A stretch of DNA of 64,000 nt from NCBI GenBank assembly GCA_964406105.1, contig CAYOQK010000021.1:62001-126000 (forward strand), written 5' to 3'. The notes under the pieces are model-generated. The model ran no database searches, was not told the DNA's origin, and saw only the letters and a list, made by a program, of their open reading frames with translations. This DNA is from WGAB01 sp964406105 (GTDB lineage Bacteria > Hydrothermota > Hydrothermia > WGAB01). A program made the translations under genes and the position numbers. Within the stretch, counting starts at the first letter, position 1. Each line of letters starts with the position of its first letter. This document shows, piece after piece, positions 8,931-16,502 of the stretch.

Positions 8931-9524
8931 GTGAAACGCAAAAACGTACCCTCTCAGGAGCCCTGGGTGCCGGCGCGTCCCCTCGGCCCCCAAGGACGCC
9001 TGTGGGTGGCTCTTATCCTGTTGGGCATCGCTTTGCTCTGGCTCCTTTGGGCCGATGCCCACGCCTCTCTGCCCGCCCGGGTCCCCTCCCACTTCAACTT
9101 TAAGGGACAAGCCGACGATTACGGCGGAAAGGGCCACCTGTTGTTCATCACCCTCTGCTTTACGTTGGTGTCCCTGTCTTTGCTGGTGCTGGTTAGGTTC
9201 CGGTTTCTGCTGGTGAACCGCTGGCCGGAACTTTTGAACCTTCCCGCCTTTTTCCTGTACGCGCCCCTGTTGCCACCCGAGCGCAGGGCCGTATGGCTCA
9301 ACCGTTACTTTGAAACCTTGCTGTTTCTGGATGTGGAGCTCACGGCCTATTTCTTGCTGGTGCAGTGGGGGCTGGTGCAGGGCGCCCGCACGGGGCAACT
9401 CCCCCCTTGGTTTACGCCTGTAGCCCTGGCGTTCCCCTTGGTACTGATCCTGCCAGGGCTGCTCCAGTTCTTCCGATTGGGCCGCCAATTGCGCGAGGAG
9501 AGTAAACGATACACTGCCCCATAG
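8931..9524 (+). CDS. DUF1648 domain membrane protein
   Basis: This 197-residue membrane protein has a DUF1648-type segment: LPARVPSHFNFKGQADDYGGK follows the first membrane helix, as in SdpI-like proteins. At least three further hydrophobic helices follow (LLFITLCFTLVSLSLLVLV, LLFLDVELTAYFLL, FPLVLILPGLL). The GTG start at 8931 is chosen because a good promoter ends 6 bases before it and no ATG with a ribosome site is nearby. Family members have been tied to immunity against secreted toxins in Bacillus, but nothing here points to that, so I leave the function open. It converges with the small cold-shock-like frame at 9545. Confidence 0.7.
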   Translation: MKRKNVPSQEPWVPARPLGPQGRLWVALILLGIALLWLLWADAHASLPARVPSHFNFKGQADDYGGKGHLLFITLCFTLVSLSLLVLVRFRFLLVNRWPELLNLPAFFLYAPLLPPERRAVWLNRYFETLLFLDVELTAYFLLVQWGLVQGARTGQLPPWFTPVALAFPLVLILPGLLQFFRLGRQLREESKRYTAP

Positions 9525-9544
9525 CCTGTGGAGGCAGCCCGGAG

Positions 9545-9724
9545 TTACCTTTGGGAGGGATCGGAAAGCCGGTGGATCTTGCCTTGGCGGACCTCCACAC
9601 GTTCTCCCTCAAAGAGAATCTGGAAACCAGAGGCCTCGGCCAAGTCCCGATAGTTGAAGCGGACCCGCTCTCCGGTATCCAAACGCAGCAGGCCTTGCCC
9701 CAGGTTCTCGTCAAAGAACACCAC
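9545..9724 (-). CDS. Cold-shock-like domain, no conventional start
   Basis: The frame encodes GIVVFFDENLGQGLLRLDTG followed by an ERVRFNYRDL segment, which resembles the first strands of a CspA-type OB fold, and ends at a TAA at 9545. The first possible start codons are tandem GTGs at 9724 and 9721, which would cut into the first beta strand and give only 59 residues. No ATG exists in frame near the expected N-terminus. The frame is +1 relative to the upstream parvulin gene, whose stop is at 9750-9752, and it is open through the run C6A4 (9754-9763) just before that stop. A +1 frameshift fusion or a non-ATG start (ATC) are alternatives. I am fairly sure it is coding and unsure how it begins. 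Confidence 0.5.
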   Translation of the reverse strand: MVFFDENLGQGLLRLDTGERVRFNYRDLAEASGFQILFEGERVEVRQGKIHRLSDPSQR

Positions 9725-9749
9725 GATGCCCCGGGCGCCTTCGGGTAAC

Positions 9750-11036
9750 CTACTTTTGGGGGGCCTGGGCTTCTCCGGTGGTGTCTTGGATTTCAAGGTG
9801 GAACTGCTGTTCCAGCTCCTGGACCTTTTGGGTGAGGTCGTCTTTATACTGCACGCCGTACTTCTTGCGGAGCTCCTGACGGAAGGCTTCCCAGCGCTTC
9901 TTCTCGGCTTCTCTACGCAGCCGGTTCTCAATGGTGTGTCGCACGTTCTCCAGCGGCCGGTAGGATTCCGGCGTGAGTTTCTCCACCTTCACGATGGCGA
10001 ATTTCCCGTCCTTCAGCGGGATGATGCCCGAGATCTGCCCTTCCTTCATCTTGAACACCACGTGGGCGATCTCCTCGGGCTTGGTGGAGGGGGTGAATCC
10101 CCGGATCAGCCCGCCGTTGGCGGCTTCAGGGGACTGGGACCGCGCCTTGGCCAGGGAATCAAAGGGTGCTCCCTCGTGCAGCAGGTTCAGGATCTCCTGG
10201 GCCTCTTCGCGGGAGTTCACCACGATGCGACGGATATCAGCCCGGGCCGGCATTTTGAATTCTTCCTTGTGCTGTCGGTAGTACTTTTCAATATCGGCGT
10301 CGGAGATCTGGACCTTGTTTTTGACCTCTTCTTCGTACAGGGCCCGTTGCAGGATCTGGGCCCGAGCCCGCCGCAGCTGTTGCCGCACGTTCTCCTTGAG
10401 GTACAGTTTGCGGGCCTCCGCCTCCTGGGTCATCAGGATTTCGTCAATCATGCGGTCCAGCAGATTTTTCCGGCCCTCGGGTGTTTCGTACTTGCCGCGG
10501 AACAGCGGAGGCATTTCCTCAATTCGGGCGTCCACCTCCACCTTTGTGATGGGCACATCGCCCACAATGGCTTCCACCTCTTTGAAGTTCTTTTTGAAGG
10601 CCTCTTCTACGCCATCCAAGGCGTCTTCAAAGTAGGGGCTTTTGGGGAACCGTGTGGCCACGGTTTCAAAGGCACGGGCCGCATCCACGTACCGGCCGAG
10701 TTCCATGTACGTGAGCCCCAGCAGGTAATACACCCGATCCATCTTACGGTAGTTTTCGCCATACAGCGCCTTCGCTTGCATCAGGTGCACCAGGGCGCTG
10801 TCGGGATTCTTCAGGGCTTCATCGTCGCTGAGCTCCAGGGCAGCGAGCTCGGTGAGGATCTCAAACCGCAGGTCCTTTTTAGGGTTTTCCTTTAGGGCCT
10901 GGTGCAGCAGTTGGTACGCTTGGGCCTTGAGGCCCTTCTGCTCCAGGGTTCGGGCTTCTTTGAGGAGCTCTTGGGGGTTGGCAAAGGCCAGGCCAGCCAA
11001 GGCCAGCAGGGTTGTGAGAAACACCATACGCTTCAT
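9750..11036 (-). CDS. TPR-parvulin peptidyl-prolyl isomerase, exported
   Basis: This 428-residue protein has a signal peptide (KRMVFLTTLLALAGLAFA), tetratricopeptide-like helices over residues 25-150 (YYLLGLTYMELGRYVDAARA), a SurA/PrsA-type N-terminal chaperone region and a parvulin domain around residues 255-345 (ADIRRIVVNSREEA to PEAANGGLIRGF). It should act in the periplasm on folding of outer-membrane or secreted proteins. An AAAAGGAGG ribosome site precedes the ATG at 11036. The gene follows the kinase-like gene by 16 bases, so it may be the third cistron of an operon starting with the PorV-like barrel, which could be one of its clients. Confidence 0.88.
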   Translation of the reverse strand: MKRMVFLTTLLALAGLAFANPQELLKEARTLEQKGLKAQAYQLLHQALKENPKKDLRFEILTELAALELSDDEALKNPDSALVHLMQAKALYGENYRKMDRVYYLLGLTYMELGRYVDAARAFETVATRFPKSPYFEDALDGVEEAFKKNFKEVEAIVGDVPITKVEVDARIEEMPPLFRGKYETPEGRKNLLDRMIDEILMTQEAEARKLYLKENVRQQLRRARAQILQRALYEEEVKNKVQISDADIEKYYRQHKEEFKMPARADIRRIVVNSREEAQEILNLLHEGAPFDSLAKARSQSPEAANGGLIRGFTPSTKPEEIAHVVFKMKEGQISGIIPLKDGKFAIVKVEKLTPESYRPLENVRHTIENRLRREAEKKRWEAFRQELRKKYGVQYKDDLTQKVQELEQQFHLEIQDTTGEAQAPQK

Positions 11037-11052
11037 AGGAATCGCCTCCTTT

Positions 11053-11646
11053 TCATAGGTGCAAGCCCCCGAGCAGGAGTCCGCTTGCCAAGGGAACCCA
11101 CAGGTTGTCGTCCGGGGGCGGGCTCAAGGCCTCCATTCCGGTGGCCACAAGAACGGCCATAATTTTAACGGATACAGGGATTTGCGGGAACCAAAGGGCC
11201 ACCAAGGCACCGGTGATCAAAAAGGCCAGGCTCCCCTCTACGGTTTTCGTGCCGATGCGGCGGGTCCCCCAGCGCATGCCCACCATGGCAGCCACAGGGT
11301 CGGCCAGGGAAGCCATGAAGAGGGCAAAGGCTGCCTTGGGCGGCGGAAGGGTCCAGGCCAGCAGCGTGGCACTCAACAGAAGCCAGGTGGCCCCGGTGAT
11401 CCGATGGCCCCGCTCCTGGGGTTTCATCCACACCCCCACCAACCCGTGGAACCATCGGCGGAAACCCGGCCGGTGGAACCGCAGCAGTTCCGCTGTCAAG
11501 GCGGTGACCAGCAGCAGGGGCAGGGCGAACCGGAAGAACAGGGCACCCTTGGGCCCCATCATCAAACCCACAGGGATCACGTTGGCCAGGAGATGGATCC
11601 CCTTCCGCAGATACGGAGCCCGGGAGTTTACCGCTATGGGAGCCAA
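11053..11646 (-). CDS. Dolichol/polyprenol kinase family membrane protein
   Basis: This protein resembles the SEC59/phytol-kinase family of CTP-dependent lipid kinases: an early RKGIHLLANVIPVGL, several membrane helices, and a central loop with LADPVAAMVGMRWGTRRIG followed by KTVEGSLAF, which match the conserved D-x-A-A-x-x-G and K-x-x-E-G-S motifs. The start is uncertain because no ATG precedes the conserved region. TTG at 11646 gives 197 residues and overlaps the upstream barrel gene by 13 bases; an ATA codon at 11637 is the other option. It probably phosphorylates a polyprenol or similar lipid alcohol in the inner membrane; the substrate is unknown. Confidence 0.75.
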   Translation of the reverse strand: MAPIAVNSRAPYLRKGIHLLANVIPVGLMMGPKGALFFRFALPLLLVTALTAELLRFHRPGFRRWFHGLVGVWMKPQERGHRITGATWLLLSATLLAWTLPPPKAAFALFMASLADPVAAMVGMRWGTRRIGTKTVEGSLAFLITGALVALWFPQIPVSVKIMAVLVATGMEALSPPPDDNLWVPLASGLLLGGLHL

Positions 11647-12581
11647 AGGGCCAGGGATACCCGATGGGAGTTTTTGAGGTCTGCGTGGCCCATAAAGGCG
11701 TAGTCCAGGGTGAGCCCTCGGTATCGGAGTCCTCCGCCCAGGGTGGGGTTGCCACGATCCAAGCCGGCACGCAAGGATACTGCGGGGTGGGGCCGCCATT
11801 CCGCGCCCACATGGAGGTCCAGGGAAAGCGGACCCAAGGCTAAAGCCGCGGCGTCACCGTAGTTTTCCATATGGGTTTCCAGGTCCAGCAAGATCCGCAG
11901 ACCCTCAGACCCCACCGCTCCACCCAACACCAGCGAGGGCACGAGCCACTCCCGGGTGCCCGTGGACCAGAAGAGGGGGGTGGGCAGGGGATTGTGGACC
12001 GTCAGCCCAAAGGACCAGGGGAACGAGGACCATTGGATCCCCAGGTCCAACCCTAAGCCATAGGCGGTTTCCACACCAGCATTTTGGTACAGGAGCTTCA
12101 AGAGCAGGCCGGCTTGGACCCCATGAAGCCGCCGGGCAAAGCCAAGCTTGAAGGCCATGCTGCGGTACGCCACCTCTTCGCGAACCACAGGGGGATTATC
12201 CTCTCCCAAGGAATCATCGGGCTGCGAGAGCTCGGTGAGTTTGATGCCCGGGGATTGGAACAGGTACATGCCGACCCCTAACCACGTGTTTTCGCCCAGC
12301 AGGCGAGGCGTAGCCCAGGCCAAGTGGTCGGTGGTGTGGAGCCCGCCGAAGTAACTCCCGTGGAGGAAACCCAGCGCATGGGAGCCCGGAGTGCCTGCCA
12401 GGCCAGCCACGTTCCAATCCAGAGCAGCAGGACCCTGAACCACCGCAACCCCCGCACTGCCCAGGGCCAGGTAAGAGGCTTGATTTCCGAAGGACCACAC
12501 CTCGTCGGCGTATTTCGCCGCCCAAAGAGGAAACCCTAAGAACAGAGGAAGCAGCGTCCAAACACCTCGCATGATGATCAC
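11634..12581 (-). CDS. PorV/PorQ-like outer-membrane beta-barrel
   Basis: The 315-residue protein starts with a signal peptide (LLPLFLGFPLWA), continues with YLALGSAGVAVVQGPAALDW then NVAGLA, the N-terminal motif of the PorV/PorQ/UPF0164 barrel family, and then shows alternating strands to the C-terminus. In the Bacteroidetes PorV shuttles cargo of the type IX secretion system. A protease with a type-IX-like tail is encoded at 16503-21191, so a functional link is possible but unproven. A promoter (TTGAAT, 17 bases, TACCAT) ends 8 bases before the GTG at 12581, so I use that start; an ATG at 12572 is the alternative. Confidence 0.75.
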   Translation of the reverse strand: MIIMRGVWTLLPLFLGFPLWAAKYADEVWSFGNQASYLALGSAGVAVVQGPAALDWNVAGLAGTPGSHALGFLHGSYFGGLHTTDHLAWATPRLLGENTWLGVGMYLFQSPGIKLTELSQPDDSLGEDNPPVVREEVAYRSMAFKLGFARRLHGVQAGLLLKLLYQNAGVETAYGLGLDLGIQWSSFPWSFGLTVHNPLPTPLFWSTGTREWLVPSLVLGGAVGSEGLRILLDLETHMENYGDAAALALGPLSLDLHVGAEWRPHPAVSLRAGLDRGNPTLGGGLRYRGLTLDYAFMGHADLKNSHRVSLALWLP

Positions 12582-12589
12582 CGCGCCCT

Positions 12590-12618
12590 ATGGTATGCCC
12601 AATGGCGTGTGAATTCAA
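12590..12618 (-). promoter_or_regulatory. Leaderless-type promoter of PorV-like gene
   Basis: On the minus strand TTGAAT (12618-12613), a 17-base spacer and TACCAT (12595-12590) precede the GTG at 12581 by 8 bases. No ribosome-binding site is present. Confidence 0.6.
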
Positions 12619-12681
12619 CGGCCTTTCCCCTTGTATTGTTCCGCGGGCCACGAACCCTGCCCAATGGGATTTTGGAATTTC

Positions 12682-12710
12682 TTGAGGCCTCTTGGGGGGC
12701 CACGTATAAT
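12682..12710 (+). promoter_or_regulatory. Leaderless-type promoter of ftsK
   Basis: TTGAGG (12682-12687), a 17-base spacer and TATAAT (12705-12710) end 7 bases before the ATG at 12718. This rules out the longer upstream open frame as the real start. Confidence 0.75.
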
Positions 12711-12717
12711 TGACTGG

Positions 12718-15108
12718 ATGGGCGAAGCACTGATTTTCGTGGGGGGCCTGCTCTTCTTGGGCCTGCTCGTGTGGTTGGCCAACACCCCGATGCACCGCAC
12801 TTGGCGGCTGGCCTTCCGGCTGGCCGTGTTTACCTTGGGGGTTCTGTTGGTCGCCAGCCTGGCAGGAGGCATAGGCCTGCTGGGAGGGCGTTGGGTGGGC
12901 TCCATGGGGCTCAAAACCGCCCAATGGCTCTTGTACCATTGGGGGTTCGGCCCGGCGCTGCTCTTCATTTTGTACCTGTGGAGCCTGGCCTGGATGCCCA
13001 CGGAACGGGCCCGCACCTTTGCGTGGAAAGGGGCCTTGGCCTGGCTGTCCCTGTACTTTCTACTGACCCTGGGGCCCTTGTGGATGGGAAGTACAGAGTT
13101 CACCGGAGTGCTGCAGGACCGGTGGGCTGCCCACCTTCAACGTAGCTTGGGACTCTTTGGAGGAACCGTCGTGCTCCTCTTCTTCGCAGGCTTGGCCGCT
13201 ACCCCCCTCTGGCCCACCCGATGGCCCCGTTTGCGAAGGCCCCGCCTTCCCAGGCTTCGGCTCCGGTGGTTCAAAAAAAAACCCCGTGAGCTCTCCCCCC
13301 CAGAAACCCCATCCCCTCCTGCTCCGGTCCCTTCTGACCCTTCCCCGAAGGAGCCCCCTCCTCCTGCCCCGCCTGCTGAACCACCTACCCCATCCCAGGC
13401 TGCTCCTCCCCCCACCCTGCCGGATACCGATGCGCTCATGACCCTGTTGGACAAGCCTGCGGTGACCTCGGAGGTGGACGAGGCCGAACTGGAACGGGTG
13501 GCCCGGCAGATTGAAGAAAAACTGCAGGAGTTCCGGGCCAGTGGCCGGGTGGTGGATTACAAACCGGGCCCGGTGGTCACGCGATACGAGTTTGAACCGG
13601 ATCCTGGGGTGAAGATCTCCCGAGTGGTGAGCCTCGCGGACGACCTGGCTTTGAAGATCAAAACCAGCCATGTACGCATTGTGGCCCCACTCCCAGACAC
13701 CGGCCGCATTGGCATTGAGATCCCCAACAAGAAGCGCAAGATCGTGTACTTCAGTCATTTGGCCCAGGAGCCCGATTTCCGCAGGATGAAGTCCCGCCTG
13801 GGTTTTGTGCTGGGTGTGGACACCTCGGGCCATCCAGTGTTTGCCGACCTGGCCCGTATGCCCCATCTGCTGATCGCTGGCGCTACCGGGAGCGGGAAAT
13901 CCGTATGCATCAACACCATCCTCACCTCTATCCTGTTCCGGGCCTCCCCCAAGGAGGTTCGGTTCCTGCTCATTGATCCCAAGCGCATTGAACTCTCCTA
14001 CTATGAGGGGATTCCCCACTTGCTGGTTCCGGTGGTGAAGGACCGGGAACAGGCGGTGGCCGCACTGAACCAGGCGGTGCGTTGGATGGAACTGCGGTAT
14101 CGCCACTTTGCCCAGGACGGAGTGCGCGATATTGAAAGCCACAATCGCTCGGCCCAGGCTCGGGGCGACGAACCCGTGCCCTACATTGTCATCATCATTG
14201 ACGAGTTTGCCGACCTGATCCTTTCCACTGGCCGGAAGGTGGAAGAACCCTTGGCCCGACTGGCCCAGATGGCCCGGGCTGTGGGGATCCACCTGGTGGT
14301 GGCCACCCAGCGCCCCTCGGTGGACGTGATCACGGGCATCATCAAGGCCAATTTCCCGGTGCGCATTGCCTTCAAGGTGCCCTCCAAGGTGGACTCCCGA
14401 ACCATCTTGGACGAGATGGGGGCCGAAAAACTGCTGGGCCGCGGGGACATGCTCTTCATTCCTCCAGGAGCCTCCGAGCCCACCCGGATCCACGGGGCCT
14501 TCATCTCGGAGGAAGAAACCAAACGCATCACCCGGAGCCTCCAGCAAGCCTATCTCCAACAGAAGTTCCAGGAAACCTTTGGCGCTGGCCCCTGGGACCA
14601 GGTGGCCTCGCAGATCTTGGACGCAGGCCACCTGGCTGCCCTAACCCGGGACGACGAGCCTGGCGGACGGGAACGCCTGGACCTGATCGCCCGCCGGATC
14701 CTTCATCCTGTCCTCCAACGGCCTGTGCCCGAGATCCTGGCACTGCTGGAACAGATCCGCGACCACTACTACGAACCCATTGAGGAGATGCTGGAAGCCC
14801 CCATCCCCGTCGGTCTCAGCGAGGAGGACGACGAAGAAATGGACCTGGGGGAAGGGCTGGATCCCCTACTGTTGCAAGCGGCGAAGATTGCCACATCCCG
14901 CAAAACCCTTTCCGCTACCCTGCTCCAACGAAAACTCAAGATCGGCTTCGCCCGGGCCGCACGGATCATGGACCAACTGGAAGAGCTGGGCGTGGTGGGC
15001 CCCCAAGAGGGGTCCAAGCCTCGCCAGGTGCTCTTGACCTATGAGGAATTCCAAACCCGGCTGGTGGGTCGTCAGCAGAACCCACCCTCCGAAGAGCCCC
15101 CAGGATGA
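12718..15108 (+). CDS. ftsK: DNA translocase FtsK/SpoIIIE
   Basis: FtsK anchors at the division septum and pumps chromosome termini apart. The 796-residue protein has about four N-terminal membrane helices, a proline-rich linker near residues 195-240 (APVPSDPSPKEPPPP), the RecA-like motor with Walker A AGATGSGKS near residue 386 and Walker B IIIIDEFADLI near residue 492, and a C-terminal winged-helix gamma domain (LLQAAKIATSRKTLSATLLQ) that reads KOPS-like DNA signals. The start is the ATG at 12718, seven bases after TATAAT; the frame is open upstream, but those codons overlap the promoter. The stop overlaps the next gene. Confidence 0.96.
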   Translation: MGEALIFVGGLLFLGLLVWLANTPMHRTWRLAFRLAVFTLGVLLVASLAGGIGLLGGRWVGSMGLKTAQWLLYHWGFGPALLFILYLWSLAWMPTERARTFAWKGALAWLSLYFLLTLGPLWMGSTEFTGVLQDRWAAHLQRSLGLFGGTVVLLFFAGLAATPLWPTRWPRLRRPRLPRLRLRWFKKKPRELSPPETPSPPAPVPSDPSPKEPPPPAPPAEPPTPSQAAPPPTLPDTDALMTLLDKPAVTSEVDEAELERVARQIEEKLQEFRASGRVVDYKPGPVVTRYEFEPDPGVKISRVVSLADDLALKIKTSHVRIVAPLPDTGRIGIEIPNKKRKIVYFSHLAQEPDFRRMKSRLGFVLGVDTSGHPVFADLARMPHLLIAGATGSGKSVCINTILTSILFRASPKEVRFLLIDPKRIELSYYEGIPHLLVPVVKDREQAVAALNQAVRWMELRYRHFAQDGVRDIESHNRSAQARGDEPVPYIVIIIDEFADLILSTGRKVEEPLARLAQMARAVGIHLVVATQRPSVDVITGIIKANFPVRIAFKVPSKVDSRTILDEMGAEKLLGRGDMLFIPPGASEPTRIHGAFISEEETKRITRSLQQAYLQQKFQETFGAGPWDQVASQILDAGHLAALTRDDEPGGRERLDLIARRILHPVLQRPVPEILALLEQIRDHYYEPIEEMLEAPIPVGLSEEDDEEMDLGEGLDPLLLQAAKIATSRKTLSATLLQRKLKIGFARAARIMDQLEELGVVGPQEGSKPRQVLLTYEEFQTRLVGRQQNPPSEEPPG

Positions 15109-16397
15109 TGTGGGCCCTTTTGCTGAGCCTGTGGACCTGGTTTCCCGTGGAAACACCGGTACTGCCTATGGGCGAAGGGGATCCGTGGCTCTACCCGTGG
15201 TGGTACGCTCCTGAAGATGTGACAGAACAAGTGGTCCCCCTGTTTGACGTGCCCTGGCAACTCTGGGGAGAAGCCCTGCCCGTCGTCCCCCAGTTTTTGG
15301 CCCTCTCCCCCCTCTGGGTAACCCCCGGGGCCCTCTGGCAACTCCGCCCGTTGGAACTCCCGGATTCCCTCCCCCAACCGGTCACCCACCTGTTCTCCCG
15401 ACGCGGTACCCAGGAGTACACCCATCTGGGCGGGGTGTTTGCCCGGCCACTGGGATCTTGGCAGGTGCTCCTGGGGGCGGATTTCCGGGAACATCGGTGG
15501 CTGACCTATCCCCTGCGTCGGGAGGGATACGGAATAGAACTCCAGAGTTCAGGGTGGCACCTGTGGTACCGAAAGTTTGCCTCTCGGGGACTGTCTACCC
15601 TGTGGAGCCTGGATGTGAAACGGGCGGAGTTTCGCCATCCCGTAGGCCGCCTTACCCTGGTGGGAATGCGCCTGCCCTATCGGGTCAATTTCTACCGGGT
15701 ACGGGTAACTACCCGCACGTGGCAACTGGAGGCCGAGGGGTGCCGGGGCCACGGTTTGGGTCGCCTCGTGTACAGGATCCCCCCGCCGATGGGGTTTTTG
15801 CATCTCACCGCAGGAGTTTCGGGAACAGGGCACCAGTGGTTCCCAGACCTCCAAGTGACCGTAGAAGGGCCCAGGTACCACTGGACCGCAGGCTATCGGG
15901 TGTGGAGCCGGGTGGATTCACTGCGCCAGCATCGCGTGTGGCCCAGGGCCTACTTGCAGATGTGGGGCCAAACCGGGCCCTGGGAGGCCTGGAGCGAAAT
16001 CGCTTACAGCCGAGACCTGGAGGTGGAACAGGACCAAGCACTCCATCGCCTGGACCGGGCGATCACCGGAGCGGCCGCGGTCCGGGTCCAAGGGCACTGG
16101 AAAGGGCTGGAACTTTCAGGGTTCGCAGCTGCCGCTGCCTACGCCGCAGAACAGGATACCGTGGGCCAATGGACTCTGCGACCGGAGGTCGGGTTCCCCC
16201 TGCGGGTGTACCAGGGGCGGGTGGGCTTCCGGCCGTGGTCAGCTCTGGTACTCACCAGCCGTCATTGGCGTTGGGATGCGGGGGTGGCGTTGGATCTGTT
16301 CCGGAGCGTGCAAGGGGAGTTTCGGGCCGAGGGCCTGGTGTCCTCGGGGTCTCTGCGTCGCTATACCCTCCTCTTGGCGGTGGTGTTCCCTGATTGA
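15105..16397 (+). CDS. Predicted outer-membrane beta-barrel protein
   Basis: This 430-residue protein is not recognised as a named family. It begins with a short hydrophobic leader (WALLLSLWTWFPV), followed by many strands rich in Trp, Tyr and Arg with alternating hydrophobicity (YGIELQSSGWHLWYRKF, WTAGYRVWSRVD, YTLLLAVVF), ending near the terminus in an aromatic residue. That pattern fits an outer-membrane barrel such as those often encoded next to peptidoglycan or division genes. The ATG overlaps the ftsK stop by 4 bases, so it is co-transcribed with ftsK. The leader is short, so the export signal is only probable. Confidence 0.6.
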   Translation: MMWALLLSLWTWFPVETPVLPMGEGDPWLYPWWYAPEDVTEQVVPLFDVPWQLWGEALPVVPQFLALSPLWVTPGALWQLRPLELPDSLPQPVTHLFSRRGTQEYTHLGGVFARPLGSWQVLLGADFREHRWLTYPLRREGYGIELQSSGWHLWYRKFASRGLSTLWSLDVKRAEFRHPVGRLTLVGMRLPYRVNFYRVRVTTRTWQLEAEGCRGHGLGRLVYRIPPPMGFLHLTAGVSGTGHQWFPDLQVTVEGPRYHWTAGYRVWSRVDSLRQHRVWPRAYLQMWGQTGPWEAWSEIAYSRDLEVEQDQALHRLDRAITGAAAVRVQGHWKGLELSGFAAAAAYAAEQDTVGQWTLRPEVGFPLRVYQGRVGFRPWSALVLTSRHWRWDAGVALDLFRSVQGEFRAEGLVSSGSLRRYTLLLAVVFPD

Positions 16398-16440
16398 AAC
16401 CCACTGTGCAGAGCCTCACCGTTATGGATGAGGGGGGTTT
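16397..16440. terminator. Nested hairpin between convergent genes
   Basis: AAACCC (16397-16402) pairs with GGGTTT (16435-16440), and inside it CCTCA (16414-16418) pairs with TGAGG (16429-16433). It lies between two genes that end facing each other, so it could stop transcription from both sides; there is no clear T-tract. Confidence 0.35.
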
Positions 16441-16502
16441 ACACCCTGATAAACCAGCGATCGGGCTGCCCCTTCCCGGAGCCATAAAAGCACCTTCACC
16501 GC

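Noticed and set aside
12631..12717. Longer N-terminus of FtsK
   Set aside because: The extra codons overlap the -35/-10 promoter elements, and homology starts with the first membrane helix after 12718.
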